A stretch of DNA of 64,000 bases from an uncultured Pelagibacteraceae bacterium. GTDB lineage: Bacteria; Pseudomonadota; Alphaproteobacteria; Pelagibacterales; AG-422-B15. The stretch covers positions 62,001-126,000 of the forward strand of contig CACNSH010000003.1 in the NCBI GenBank assembly GCA_902622985.1, given 5' to 3'. The notes beneath the pieces were generated by a model, which saw nothing but the letters and a program-made list of their open reading frames with translations, was not told where the DNA came from and made no database searches. The position numbers were made by a program, and so were the translations under genes. How positions within the stretch are numbered: position 1 is the stretch's first letter; every line of letters starts with the position of its first letter. Shown here one piece after another: positions 37,096-45,432 of the stretch.

Positions 37096-37815
37096 ATGAA
37101 CAAAATTGTAACATTTGCGGTAACAGCGTGCTGCATATTATTGCCTTATAATTTGTTGGCAGAAGAATATTCCACACGTGTTTTAGTAACTGCAACCGAA
37201 GAAGCAACACTATCAAGTGAACTTGCTGCAAAAGTTGATTCAATTCCAATTGATGAAGGATCTGAATTTAAAGAGTCTGATATTTTACTTAAATTTGACT
37301 GTTCATTTTTTGAAGAACAAAGAAAAGTTGTTGAAGCACAATTAGAGAGTGCAAGAGTAACTCTAAAGAGCAACCAAGACCTTGCCTTGATGAGATCCAT
37401 TGGAGAATATGAGGTTCAGTTATCAGAAATCGATGTAAAGCGTGCAGAAGCTGAATTACAGATTGCTAAACTCAATACAGATCGATGTATAATTAAAGCC
37501 CCTTACGATGGCAAAGTATCCAAAGTGTTTGTAAATGAGTTTGAGAGCATTGAAAGGCAGCAGCCATTAGTTGAAATCATTGGTTCAGGAATTCTTGAGG
37601 CAAAACTGATTGTTTCAAGCAAATGGTTGGCTTGGATTGATGAGGGTTATCCAATGAAAATCAGCATTGATGAAAACGGTCAAACATATAGTGCCAAAAT
37701 TCATACTATCGGCGTTGATATTGATCCTGTTAGCCAAACCATCGACATTACTGCAAAATTTGATGAAAATTATGATACATTACTGCCAGGTATGAGTGGG
37801 ACAGCAACGTTTTGA
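37096..37815 (+). CDS. HlyD/RND-type periplasmic adaptor subunit
   Basis: A 239-residue protein with a cleavable signal (MNKIVTFAVTACCILLPYNLLA-EE). It has a split lipoyl-like domain (LSSELAAKVDSIPIDEGSEFKESDILLKFD ... IKAPYDGKVSKVFVNEFE), a coiled-coil hairpin between the halves and a beta-barrel C-terminus ending LLPGMSGTATF. Adaptors of this fold bridge an inner-membrane exporter to a TolC channel. It lies 11 bases after the giant gene and its stop overlaps the next gene's start, so it is co-expressed with the substrate. Confidence 0.87.
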   Translation: MNKIVTFAVTACCILLPYNLLAEEYSTRVLVTATEEATLSSELAAKVDSIPIDEGSEFKESDILLKFDCSFFEEQRKVVEAQLESARVTLKSNQDLALMRSIGEYEVQLSEIDVKRAEAELQIAKLNTDRCIIKAPYDGKVSKVFVNEFESIERQQPLVEIIGSGILEAKLIVSSKWLAWIDEGYPMKISIDENGQTYSAKIHTIGVDIDPVSQTIDITAKFDENYDTLLPGMSGTATF

Positions 37816-39149
37816 ATGATAATACTTCAATAAAAATAGCAAGATTAATTACTCTTGAGAAAAAATTTCGGACTGCAGAAAACTTATCCGAACTCGGCTT
37901 CGTTTGTGCAAATGAGTTAAGAAGTGTTGTTGATTATAATTTTTTATTTTTTCTTACTAAATCTGCTACGGGCCGACAGAAAGTCCAAACAATTTCAGAT
38001 ATTTCAGTCGTTGATAGAACAGCGCCGACAGTTACGTTTGTTGAAAGATTAATAAATAAAAAGAAGGTTGAAATGGGAGTCTTTTCAGAAGTTTCAATTA
38101 GTGATTTAAGAGAAGATGGTTCAAATTTAGACTTACCTGAAAATTTTCCAAACGAGTTAATGGTTGTTCCATTAATCTCAAGAACAAAGGGTGATTTAGG
38201 ATCTCTAGTTATTGTACGATCTGTTAAAGTTTCAAATACAGAAAAAGAACTGCTGCAACACATCGCTGAAACATTCAGTCATGCATTGGACTCATTTTTA
38301 TCTCAAGGATCGATTTTATCCTTTTTTGGTAGAATTTTTTCAGGTTGGCTAAAGTGGTTAATACTTTCAGCAATCGCACTTGCAATGTTTGTACCAATTA
38401 ATATATCCGCAGTGGCTCCAGTTGAGGTTATTGCTAAAAATCCCTCAGTTGTTACATCACCAGTGAATGGTGTAGTGAAAAAAGTATTAGTAAAAACTAA
38501 TGATGTTGTTGATGTTGGTATGGAGCTTATAAAATTAGATGATCTCAATTTTAAATCTCAATACGAAATAAACTTACAAGAATTAGAAGTTGCTGAAGCA
38601 GAATTACTAAGGGCTAAACAATCCTCATTTACAAACGATGAGGCAAAAGCAAAACTCGTTGAATTATCAACTGAAGTTGCGTTGAAAAAAAAGCAAGTCG
38701 CTTATGCTGAGGAACAATTAAAATATTCTGTCATAAAAGCGGAGGTTTCGGGCGTTGCTGTTGTTGAAGATTTTATTGATTGGCAAGGTCGTCCTGTAAA
38801 TATAGGTGAAAAGATACTAACGATTGCAAATTCAGACGATATTGAGTTCTTAATTTACCTGCCAACAAAAGACTCACTTTTTATTGAAAAATCAGCAAGA
38901 GTTAAGGTTTTTTTAGACAGCAGCCCACTTAGCTCAATTGAAGGAAAAATATTAAGAACTTCTTACAAACCTGAATTAACAGCTGAGAATATTTTAGCTT
39001 ATAAAATACACGCTAGCCTTGAGGATAATATTGAGCCGCCGCGTATTGGATTACGAGGATCAGCAAAAATTTACGGAGATCGGACATCTCTTTTTTATTA
39101 TATCTTTAGAGTTCCAATCAATATCAGCAGACAGTTTTTAGGAATATAA
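37812..39149 (+). CDS. GAF-like domain fused to a membrane-anchored HlyD-type adaptor
   Basis: A 445-residue protein. Residues about 1-160 look like a GAF-type sensor (LSELGFVCANELRSVVDY ... ELMVVPLISRTKGDLGSLVIVRSV), followed by a transmembrane helix at about 175-195 (WLKWLILSAIALAMFVPI) and a HlyD-like part with lipoyl halves (VVTSPVNGVVKKVLV ... VIKAEVSGVAVVEDF) and a barrel. The start is TTG at 37812, overlapping the previous stop as TTGA; no in-frame ATG is available nearby. The sensor would be cytoplasmic and the adaptor periplasmic, an architecture suited to gating export. Confidence 0.8.
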   Translation: MNDNTSIKIARLITLEKKFRTAENLSELGFVCANELRSVVDYNFLFFLTKSATGRQKVQTISDISVVDRTAPTVTFVERLINKKKVEMGVFSEVSISDLREDGSNLDLPENFPNELMVVPLISRTKGDLGSLVIVRSVKVSNTEKELLQHIAETFSHALDSFLSQGSILSFFGRIFSGWLKWLILSAIALAMFVPINISAVAPVEVIAKNPSVVTSPVNGVVKKVLVKTNDVVDVGMELIKLDDLNFKSQYEINLQELEVAEAELLRAKQSSFTNDEAKAKLVELSTEVALKKKQVAYAEEQLKYSVIKAEVSGVAVVEDFIDWQGRPVNIGEKILTIANSDDIEFLIYLPTKDSLFIEKSARVKVFLDSSPLSSIEGKILRTSYKPELTAENILAYKIHASLEDNIEPPRIGLRGSAKIYGDRTSLFYYIFRVPINISRQFLGI

Positions 39150-41258
39150 ATGATTGTACCGTCTATCCGACAAGATTTGAAACTCAGTGAGGGACCAAAG
39201 AAAGAGGACGGCTCAGCGTCATGGCTTCTTTATGACTCATTAAGAAATAAATACTTTTCAATAAACAAAAAAGCATTTGATCTTCTTAAAAATTGGTCAA
39301 GTGGAATTGAGACAACAGAATTTATTGAAAAAATTAAAAAAAGCAATTTGTCTATTACACAAGAAGAAATTGAAGAATTTATCAGTTTTCTAAATCTGAA
39401 TAATTTAACTATTAAAAAAACAAGTGATGAAGTTAAATCATTGGTTGTTCAAAAAGAGAAACTAAACAAACACTGGCTATTAAAAATCATTCATAATTAC
39501 TTGTTCTTTAAAATCCCTTTATTCAAACCAGGAAATGGTCTTGAAAACAGTTTACCATTTGCATTGTTTCTTGGATCGCAAACCAGCAGACTTATAATTT
39601 ATATTCTGGGAATCATTGGTATTTTTTTAACAATCCAAAACTATGAAACATTTTTAACAACATTTTCTTATTTCTTTAATGTTAATGGATTGATTTTGTT
39701 TGGTATAACGATTGTTTTTGTAAAAGCCTTACACGAACTTGGGCACGCATATGTTGCCACTTATTATAAATGTAAAGTTTCTTCAATTGGTCTTGCAATG
39801 CTGGTTTTTTTCCCCTTCTTGTACACAGATACAACCGATGCATATAAATTAATTGATCATAGAAAACGCTTACTGATTAATTTTGCTGGCATGCTGACTG
39901 AATTGCATCTTGCCCTTCTTGCTACATTTGTTTGGGCTGTAAGCCCTGAAGGCGTTATCAAAAGTGCTTCATTTTTTATTGCGACTTCAAGCTGGATATC
40001 ATCACTTCTTATTAATATTAGTCCGTTTATGCGATTTGACGGTTACTATGTGCTCTCAGATTTTCTTAAAGCGGAAAATCTTCAACCGCGCTCTTTCGCT
40101 TTAGGTCGATGGCAGATTAGAGAATGGATCTTTGGATTTAAATTCCAACCACCGGAACAACTCATGAGTCAAAGACGATGGACTTTTATCATCTACGCGT
40201 GGATGACATGGGTTTATCGCTTCTTCATATTTATTGGAATTGCCTTATTGGTTTATTATTTAACATTCAAAATTCTTGGCATCATTTTGTTCATTATTGA
40301 GATTGTTTGGTTCATTCTACTTCCTATTTGGAGAGAAATTAAACAGTGGTGGGGACTTAGAAGGTATATGCGCTTTAATTGGATTTTTCTGAGATCAATT
40401 TTTATTTTCTCAGTATTTTTGGCAGCAATGTTAGTACCATGGCGAAGTTCACTCAGTCTTCCTGCAGTGATTGATCGAGGTGAAGTGGTCGATATCTATC
40501 CAACAGAAGCCTCTGAGATAAAAGAGATTTTTGTTATCTCAGATCAACAAGTCGAAAAGGGCGATTTATTGATTACAATGATGAGTCCGTCCTTATCAAA
40601 TAAAGTTGATAAAGCCATTGAGCGCGTAAAGATGATACAGCAAAAACTGGATCGTCGAATTGGATCAGAGGCTGATATGAGTAACCTCATGGTATTAGAA
40701 AACCAATTAAAAGTAGAATTTGAAATTCTTAAAAGTCTTAAAGAGGAAAATGAAAATCTATCAATTTATGCACCAATGAGTGGTGTAATAAAAGACCTTA
40801 AGTATTTAAATAATGGACAGTGGGTGAATTTAAAAGAAAAATTATTTTCTATTGTTCAATTCAATGACACAAAAGTTGTCGCATTCATAAGCGAAAATGA
40901 TTTATATAAACTTGAAGATAATACTAGTGGTTATTTTGTGCCAAAAAATAATGAATTTGATGAAGCAGAAGTTGTTTTGGTTTCACAAAATAATACATCG
41001 ACAGAAGAACTTCCTTACTTATCATTAGTATCTACTTTTGGGGGATCAATTGCATCTCGTGAAGTAAAGGGAGATGGAGAAGTTATTTATCGACCAGAAG
41101 AAGCCTTATACCAGCTTAATTTTTCCACTAGTACAGAAGTTGAGACTGTTCAATGGCAAACAGCAGGTAAAGTAAAAATTCAGACTGAAAACTATAATAT
41201 TTTTCAAAATCTATTTAATTTGGTTTCATCAACGTTAATCAGAGAAAGTGGTTTTTAG
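39150..41258 (+). CDS. PqqD-like / M50 site-2-type zinc metalloprotease / HlyD-like fusion
   Basis: A 702-residue membrane protein. Residues about 1-95 resemble a PqqD-type peptide-binding domain (SWLLYDSLRNKYFSINKKAFDLL). The membrane part holds H195-E-L-G-H199, with D297-G in INISPFMRFDGYY as the third zinc ligand, as in M50 proteases. After several more helices to about residue 425, a periplasmic HlyD-like section follows (AVIDRGEVVDIYPTEASEIKEIF ... IYAPMSGVIKDLKYLNNGQWV). It begins immediately after the GAF-HlyD stop and ends the operon. Relatives such as YydH are called putative peptide zinc metalloproteases. It may bind or cut the LEPR protein during export; this is inference. Confidence 0.83.
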   Translation: MIVPSIRQDLKLSEGPKKEDGSASWLLYDSLRNKYFSINKKAFDLLKNWSSGIETTEFIEKIKKSNLSITQEEIEEFISFLNLNNLTIKKTSDEVKSLVVQKEKLNKHWLLKIIHNYLFFKIPLFKPGNGLENSLPFALFLGSQTSRLIIYILGIIGIFLTIQNYETFLTTFSYFFNVNGLILFGITIVFVKALHELGHAYVATYYKCKVSSIGLAMLVFFPFLYTDTTDAYKLIDHRKRLLINFAGMLTELHLALLATFVWAVSPEGVIKSASFFIATSSWISSLLINISPFMRFDGYYVLSDFLKAENLQPRSFALGRWQIREWIFGFKFQPPEQLMSQRRWTFIIYAWMTWVYRFFIFIGIALLVYYLTFKILGIILFIIEIVWFILLPIWREIKQWWGLRRYMRFNWIFLRSIFIFSVFLAAMLVPWRSSLSLPAVIDRGEVVDIYPTEASEIKEIFVISDQQVEKGDLLITMMSPSLSNKVDKAIERVKMIQQKLDRRIGSEADMSNLMVLENQLKVEFEILKSLKEENENLSIYAPMSGVIKDLKYLNNGQWVNLKEKLFSIVQFNDTKVVAFISENDLYKLEDNTSGYFVPKNNEFDEAEVVLVSQNNTSTEELPYLSLVSTFGGSIASREVKGDGEVIYRPEEALYQLNFSTSTEVETVQWQTAGKVKIQTENYNIFQNLFNLVSSTLIRESGF

Positions 41259-41262
41259 TGGT

Positions 41263-41339
41263 GCCCCTAGCTGGTTACGCTCCAGCGGCTGACCGTTACC
41301 AACGGCCTGCTTTACTATTAAGCGATAGGGGCTTAATAG
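41263..41339. other. Compact structured intergenic element between convergent genes
   Basis: The 84-base gap holds several inverted repeats: CTATTAAGC (41315-41323) with GCTTAATAG (41331-41339), a perfect 9-bp stem around a 7-base loop; GCTGG/CCAGC around 41270-41285; CCGTT/AACGG around 41293-41305; and GCCCCTA (41263-41269) with TAGGGGC (41326-41332). The last pairing involves the loop of the first hairpin, so a pseudoknot is possible. It is visibly richer in G+C than its flanks. It may terminate both convergent transcripts or be a stable RNA; no T-run is seen. Confidence 0.5.
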
Positions 41340-41342
41340 AAA

Positions 41343-42104
41343 TTACTCCTTAGTACCATAGCCTTTTGTGATAGCAATTGCCACGCCAGCAACACAGATG
41401 CTTAGGAAAGCAACTAGAGAGATTACACTGACCCAAATATTAATATCAGATGCCCCGTAAAAGGACCATCTCATGCCATTCACAAGATATAAAACTGGAT
41501 TAAAGTAAGTTACGTTTTGCCAAAATTCTGGAAGCATTTCTACGGTGTAAAGACTACCACCTAAAAAAACTAAAGGGGTGACGATGATAAGTGGTACAAC
41601 TTGCAACTGTTCAAAATTTTCACTGAGCAGTCCAATAAGAAATCCAAAAAGACTAAATGTAAGACATGTTAATACCAGAAGAAAAAGCATTAATAAGGGA
41701 TATTGAATTTCTAGCTCGACAAAAAAAGTTGCAGTAATGAGTATAATGACACCAACAATAAGTGATTTAGTCGCACTGGCACCAACAAAACCAATGATAA
41801 TTTCTAAAGAGGAAATGGGAGCCGCAAGGACTTCATAAATTGATCCGGTAAATTTTGGAAAGAATATTCCAAATGAAGAGTTTGAAATACTTTGAGTTAA
41901 CAAAGTCAGCATTAATAAACCGGGTACAATAAATGACCCATAACTAACTCCCTCAATTTGAGGAATCATGCCTCCAATAACTGAACCGAATACAATGAAA
42001 TATAATGAAGTTGAAAGTACAGGCGAAAGCACGCTTTGAAAAAGAGTTCTTCTCATTCGATCCATTTCATGAAAATAAATTGCTCTGATTGCGTAAAAAT
42101 TCAT
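41343..42104 (-). CDS. ABC-2 type exporter permease
   Basis: A 253-residue six-helix permease of the YadH/DrrB type, with the typical C-terminal signature region VVPLIIVTPLVFLGGSLYTVEMLPEFWQ...FNPVLYLVNGMRW. It works with the ATPase encoded upstream; the two genes share one base (TAATG). Substrates of this group are lipids, polysaccharides or drugs. It is convergent with the M50-HlyD gene and not part of that operon. Confidence 0.88.
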   Translation of the reverse strand: MNFYAIRAIYFHEMDRMRRTLFQSVLSPVLSTSLYFIVFGSVIGGMIPQIEGVSYGSFIVPGLLMLTLLTQSISNSSFGIFFPKFTGSIYEVLAAPISSLEIIIGFVGASATKSLIVGVIILITATFFVELEIQYPLLMLFLLVLTCLTFSLFGFLIGLLSENFEQLQVVPLIIVTPLVFLGGSLYTVEMLPEFWQNVTYFNPVLYLVNGMRWSFYGASDINIWVSVISLVAFLSICVAGVAIAITKGYGTKE

Positions 42105-43027
42105 TATTTTTCCTTTACCAATTCTACAAAGATCTTTTCAAGTGAACTTTGCTCTGTATTTAAATCTTTTAGTTTTAAGCCGGCCTCTTTCATATCTTGT
42201 AAGAGAGAAGTTATTCCAGTCTGTTTACTTTGTGTATCGTATTGATAATCAATTGATAAACCTCCATTAACTATTGTGAGTTTATAGTTTTTTAGAGTTT
42301 CAGGTAAAGTCTTAATTGATTCGTGTAAATCAATAGTTAGAGTTTTCTGGCCCAAACTTTTTATTAAATTTGAAGTCTCATCAACTACTATCATCTCACC
42401 TTTATTAATGACGGCTACTCGGTCAGCAATTGCCTCTGCTTCTTCTATATAATGAGTTGTTAAAATTATTGTAACACCTTTATTTCTTAAATTCTTAATG
42501 ACTTCCCACATGTCTTTTCTTAATTCGACATCAACACCGGCTGTTGGCTCATCAAGAAATAAGACTGAAGGTTCATGAGAAAGAGCTTTAGCAATCAAGA
42601 CTCGTCTCTTCATTCCACCAGAAAGCTCGTTAATTTTGGAGTCTTTTTTATCCCATAAACTTAAATCTTTAAGTATTTTTTCAATATGTTGAGGATTAGG
42701 AGGTTTACCGTATAGGCCTCTCGTATAGGATACGTTATTATAAACAATTTCAAATTGTTCTAAGGTTAGTTCTTGAGGGACAAGTCCAATTTGTGATCTA
42801 GTTTTTCTATAATCTTTGATAATATCGTAATTACCGACCTCAACTGTCCCAACACTTGGCGTTACAATTCCACAAATAATACTAATTAAAGTCGTCTTTC
42901 CTGCACCATTAGGTCCAAGAAGTGCAAATATTTCATTCTGCTTGATATCTAAATTAATATTATTGAGCGCCTGAAATTGATTACTGTAAGTTTTAGATAA
43001 ATTTTTTACTGAGACGACATTTTGCAT
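42104..43027 (-). CDS. ABC exporter ATP-binding protein (YadG/CcmA-type)
   Basis: A 307-residue ATPase with Walker A GPNGAGKTT, signature LSGGMKRRVLIAKAL, Walker B VLFLDEPTAGVD and switch TTHYIEEA. The C-terminal tail ends SLEKIFVEL, typical of drug/lipid ABC-2 exporters. First gene of a two-gene minus-strand operon with the ABC-2 permease. Substrate unknown. Confidence 0.9.
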   Translation of the reverse strand: MQNVVSVKNLSKTYSNQFQALNNINLDIKQNEIFALLGPNGAGKTTLISIICGIVTPSVGTVEVGNYDIIKDYRKTRSQIGLVPQELTLEQFEIVYNNVSYTRGLYGKPPNPQHIEKILKDLSLWDKKDSKINELSGGMKRRVLIAKALSHEPSVLFLDEPTAGVDVELRKDMWEVIKNLRNKGVTIILTTHYIEEAEAIADRVAVINKGEMIVVDETSNLIKSLGQKTLTIDLHESIKTLPETLKNYKLTIVNGGLSIDYQYDTQSKQTGITSLLQDMKEAGLKLKDLNTEQSSLEKIFVELVKEK

Positions 43028-43132
43028 CGGTCTCTTATACCAGCAAATTTTTGAAAATAAACACTTCTATCTTGTTTTGAACATATTTTTATCAAAATTA
43101 AGCCTTGCTTTTTAAGTACTTATTTATCAAAC

Positions 43133-43312
43133 ATGAAAAAGTCTAAGATGAAACCTCAGTACATAAGAAGACAATCCTACAATGGTGAATCGACTCTCGT
43201 GATTATACCTTCAACCACAAAGCTTAAACTTTCTAGAACCCCTAAACTTTTATCAAGCTTTGTGATCGCGACAGGTTTTCTTGGCTTGATGTTTTTCTCC
43301 ATTAGTGGCTAA
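43133..43312 (+). CDS. Small ORF, 59 residues, one C-terminal membrane helix
   Basis: The 408-base gap between the ABC ATPase and the second aldehyde dehydrogenase holds this ATG-to-TAA frame. The product has a basic N-terminus (MKKSKMKPQYIRRQS), a middle segment STLVIIPSTTKLKLS, and a C-terminal hydrophobic helix (SSFVIATGFLGLMFFSISG). A hairpin terminator begins 4 bases after the stop, which supports a real transcript. No clear Shine-Dalgarno is seen, and I know no family. Outside this ORF, its terminator and a possible 5' promoter I see nothing else in the gap. Confidence 0.5.
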   Translation: MKKSKMKPQYIRRQSYNGESTLVIIPSTTKLKLSRTPKLLSSFVIATGFLGLMFFSISG

Positions 43313-43315
43313 AAT

Positions 43316-43347
43316 CCTTTCGGTACGGTTGTACTGGTACCGAAAAG
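43316..43347 (+). terminator. Hairpin terminator after the 59-residue ORF
   Basis: TTTCGGTAC (43318-43326) pairs perfectly with GTACCGAAA (43337-43345) across a 10-base loop. The downstream sequence is A/T-rich but the T-run is interrupted, so efficiency is uncertain. Its position directly after the small ORF stop is the main argument. Confidence 0.55.
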
Positions 43348-43435
43348 ATTAAAAATTTTCTTCAGATCAATAATATTAGTTGTCTCGTATTCATCTTTTA
43401 TCTAGAATTTTAATGAATAATCGGGGGAAAAATTA

Positions 43436-44941
43436 ATGTCAGTTTTAGATCGTTTCAGTGAAATCAGTTCAAAAATTTACATGGATGGTAAATTTTATAA
43501 AAGTCAATCAACAGAGTCTATTGATGTAATCGACCCAGCAACTGAAAACAAAATTGGAGAAATTCCTGAGACTTCACAATCTGAAATTGATGAAGTTGTA
43601 TCTATTGCAAACAAAGCTCAAAAGGCCTGGAATCAAAAATCACCACTAGATCGAAGTCATGTCCTACACGAAGTTGCAAATAAGATGGGCGAAATGGCTC
43701 CACTATTCGCTGAAGCTCTAACAAGAGAAATGGGAAAACCCTATAAGGAGTCAATGGATGAAGTTCATTGGAGTATTCATAATATTCGTTTTTATGCAGA
43801 GATGGGCAGAGGTGAAACAGGAAAAGTTATAGGCTCTGCTGTTGAAGGGCAGTTTCATTACACACTCAAACAACCTTTGGGTACATGCGTTTTAATCTTA
43901 CCATTTAATTATCCAATGGTATTACTTGCATGGGAAGCAAGTGCTGCTTTGGCTGCGGGGAATGCTGTCATTATCAAGCCTTCACAATACACATCTCTAA
44001 CTACACTGTTATTTGCTGAAGCTTTTAAGGCTTTACCAGATGGATTGTTTCAAGTTGTAACAGGTGAAGCTGCAGCAGGAAAATCATTGGTTGAGCACAA
44101 AGATACGCATATGGTTGCATTTACAGGAAGCGTTCCAGTTGGGGTAAGCATTGCCTCTAAATGTGGTGAGCTTATGAAAAGATCTTTAATTGAAAATTCA
44201 GGTAATGATCCTTTTATTGTTATGCCTTCAGCTCCTATGGATATCACGGCTCGAGCTGCAGCGTTTTCTGCATATATGAATTGTGGACAAATATGCGTTT
44301 CAGCTGAAAGATTTTTTGTACATGAAAAAATTCATGATGAGTTTGTTGAAAAACTAATTGAAGAAACAAAAAAGATTAGAGTTGGTAATGGTCTTGATAA
44401 AGTTGATATGGGACCTATTGTTTCATCAAAAGAGAGAGACCGATACGAGAATGTTTTACACAAAGCTTTAGATGAAGGCGCAAAAGCTGTTGAGGGTGGA
44501 GGGCGACTAAGTCAGTTTAATAAAGGCTGGTTTGTAGCACCAACTGTGCTGGTTGATTGCAACGATGAAATGAGCATATTTAACAATGAAAGCTTTGGTC
44601 CAGTAGCACCAATTTGCAAAGTATCTAGTTTTGAAGAGGCTATGGAAAAAGCAAACAACTCTAGATATGGACTTGGTGCTAACATTTATACAAAAGATTT
44701 ATCAGAGGGAATTCGTGCTTCAGAACAATTCCAGGCAGGAATGGTTTGGGTGAATGCGCCGTTGCTTGATAATGATGCCGGCCCTTTTGGTGGAACAAAA
44801 CTCTCTGGTATGGGTCGTCAATTAGGTGCGGAGGGATTAGAGACATTCAGAGATACCAAGACTGTCATGATCGATCCTGATTGTCAGCCACAAGATTTCT
44901 GGTGGTTTCCGTATTCTGACGAGGAAATGTATAAGAAATAA
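43436..44941 (+). CDS. NAD(P)-dependent aldehyde dehydrogenase (second paralogue)
   Basis: A 501-residue ALDH distinct from the 18956 gene. Motifs: VLILPFNYPMVLLAWEAS, cofactor loop VAFTGSVPVGV, NSGNDPFIV replacing the usual ELGGK(S/N) stretch, catalytic Cys in NCGQICVSAERFFV, and NNESFGPVAPI. SGND instead of GGKS/N places it near succinate-semialdehyde / glyceraldehyde-3-phosphate-type non-phosphorylating enzymes. A GGGGG tract about 10 bases before the ATG may serve as ribosome-binding site. A cytochrome c gene follows after 44 bases. Confidence 0.88.
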   Translation: MSVLDRFSEISSKIYMDGKFYKSQSTESIDVIDPATENKIGEIPETSQSEIDEVVSIANKAQKAWNQKSPLDRSHVLHEVANKMGEMAPLFAEALTREMGKPYKESMDEVHWSIHNIRFYAEMGRGETGKVIGSAVEGQFHYTLKQPLGTCVLILPFNYPMVLLAWEASAALAAGNAVIIKPSQYTSLTTLLFAEAFKALPDGLFQVVTGEAAAGKSLVEHKDTHMVAFTGSVPVGVSIASKCGELMKRSLIENSGNDPFIVMPSAPMDITARAAAFSAYMNCGQICVSAERFFVHEKIHDEFVEKLIEETKKIRVGNGLDKVDMGPIVSSKERDRYENVLHKALDEGAKAVEGGGRLSQFNKGWFVAPTVLVDCNDEMSIFNNESFGPVAPICKVSSFEEAMEKANNSRYGLGANIYTKDLSEGIRASEQFQAGMVWVNAPLLDNDAGPFGGTKLSGMGRQLGAEGLETFRDTKTVMIDPDCQPQDFWWFPYSDEEMYKK

Positions 44942-44985
44942 ATTGAAAATTTAAAAAGAATTTTTATTTTACTTAATACATTTTT

Positions 44986-45426
44986 ATGAGAACAGTTGTA
45001 CTAATTATAGTTGCATTAATTATTGCTTTTTTTTTATATCAGGCCTTTAGCAATCAAACGATAGAAAAAGAAGTTGCACAAGCTCAAAAGCCAATTCATC
45101 CTGAAACTATAGCCGCATATCAAAATAATTGTGCTTCCTGTCATGGGGTTAATTTACAAGGTCAAGAAGGTTGGCAAAATACTCTAGATGAAGATGGACA
45201 TCGGCTAGCCCCACCATTAAATGGTACTGGTCACACGTGGCACCATTCACCAGAATATTTATTTCAAGTTATTAAATATGGCTTTCCAAGTTTCGATCCA
45301 AATTATCAGGGAAAGATGCTTGGCAATGACAGCTTAAGTGAAGATGAGGTTTGGCAGCTGATCACTTACATCAGACAAGAATGGCCAGTACAAATACAAG
45401 ATGTCTATAACAGTAGATATGAGTAA
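44986..45426 (+). CDS. Membrane-anchored mono-haem cytochrome c
   Basis: A 146-residue protein with an N-terminal helix (about residues 3-20, VVLIIVALIIAFFLYQAF), then one haem site NCASCHG (CxxCH) and a likely axial Met in GKMLGNDSLSEDE near the C-terminus. It is class I cytochrome c-like, facing the periplasm. It lies just downstream of the aldehyde dehydrogenase, possibly co-transcribed, and converges with the DUF3299 gene. Electron partner unknown. Confidence 0.88.
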   Translation: MRTVVLIIVALIIAFFLYQAFSNQTIEKEVAQAQKPIHPETIAAYQNNCASCHGVNLQGQEGWQNTLDEDGHRLAPPLNGTGHTWHHSPEYLFQVIKYGFPSFDPNYQGKMLGNDSLSEDEVWQLITYIRQEWPVQIQDVYNSRYE

Positions 45427-45432
45427 ACGCTG

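Noticed and set aside
41259-41342. tRNA or tmRNA in the structured gap
   Set aside because: No T-arm GTTCRA motif, no anticodon-stem layout and no CCA end.
41343-43027. The adjacent ABC ATPase/permease pair as the missing energy source of the giant-protein exporter
   Set aside because: It is on the opposite strand, of the ABC-2 (YadGH) type with separate permease, and lacks the fused membrane and C39-like domains of type I secretion ATPases.
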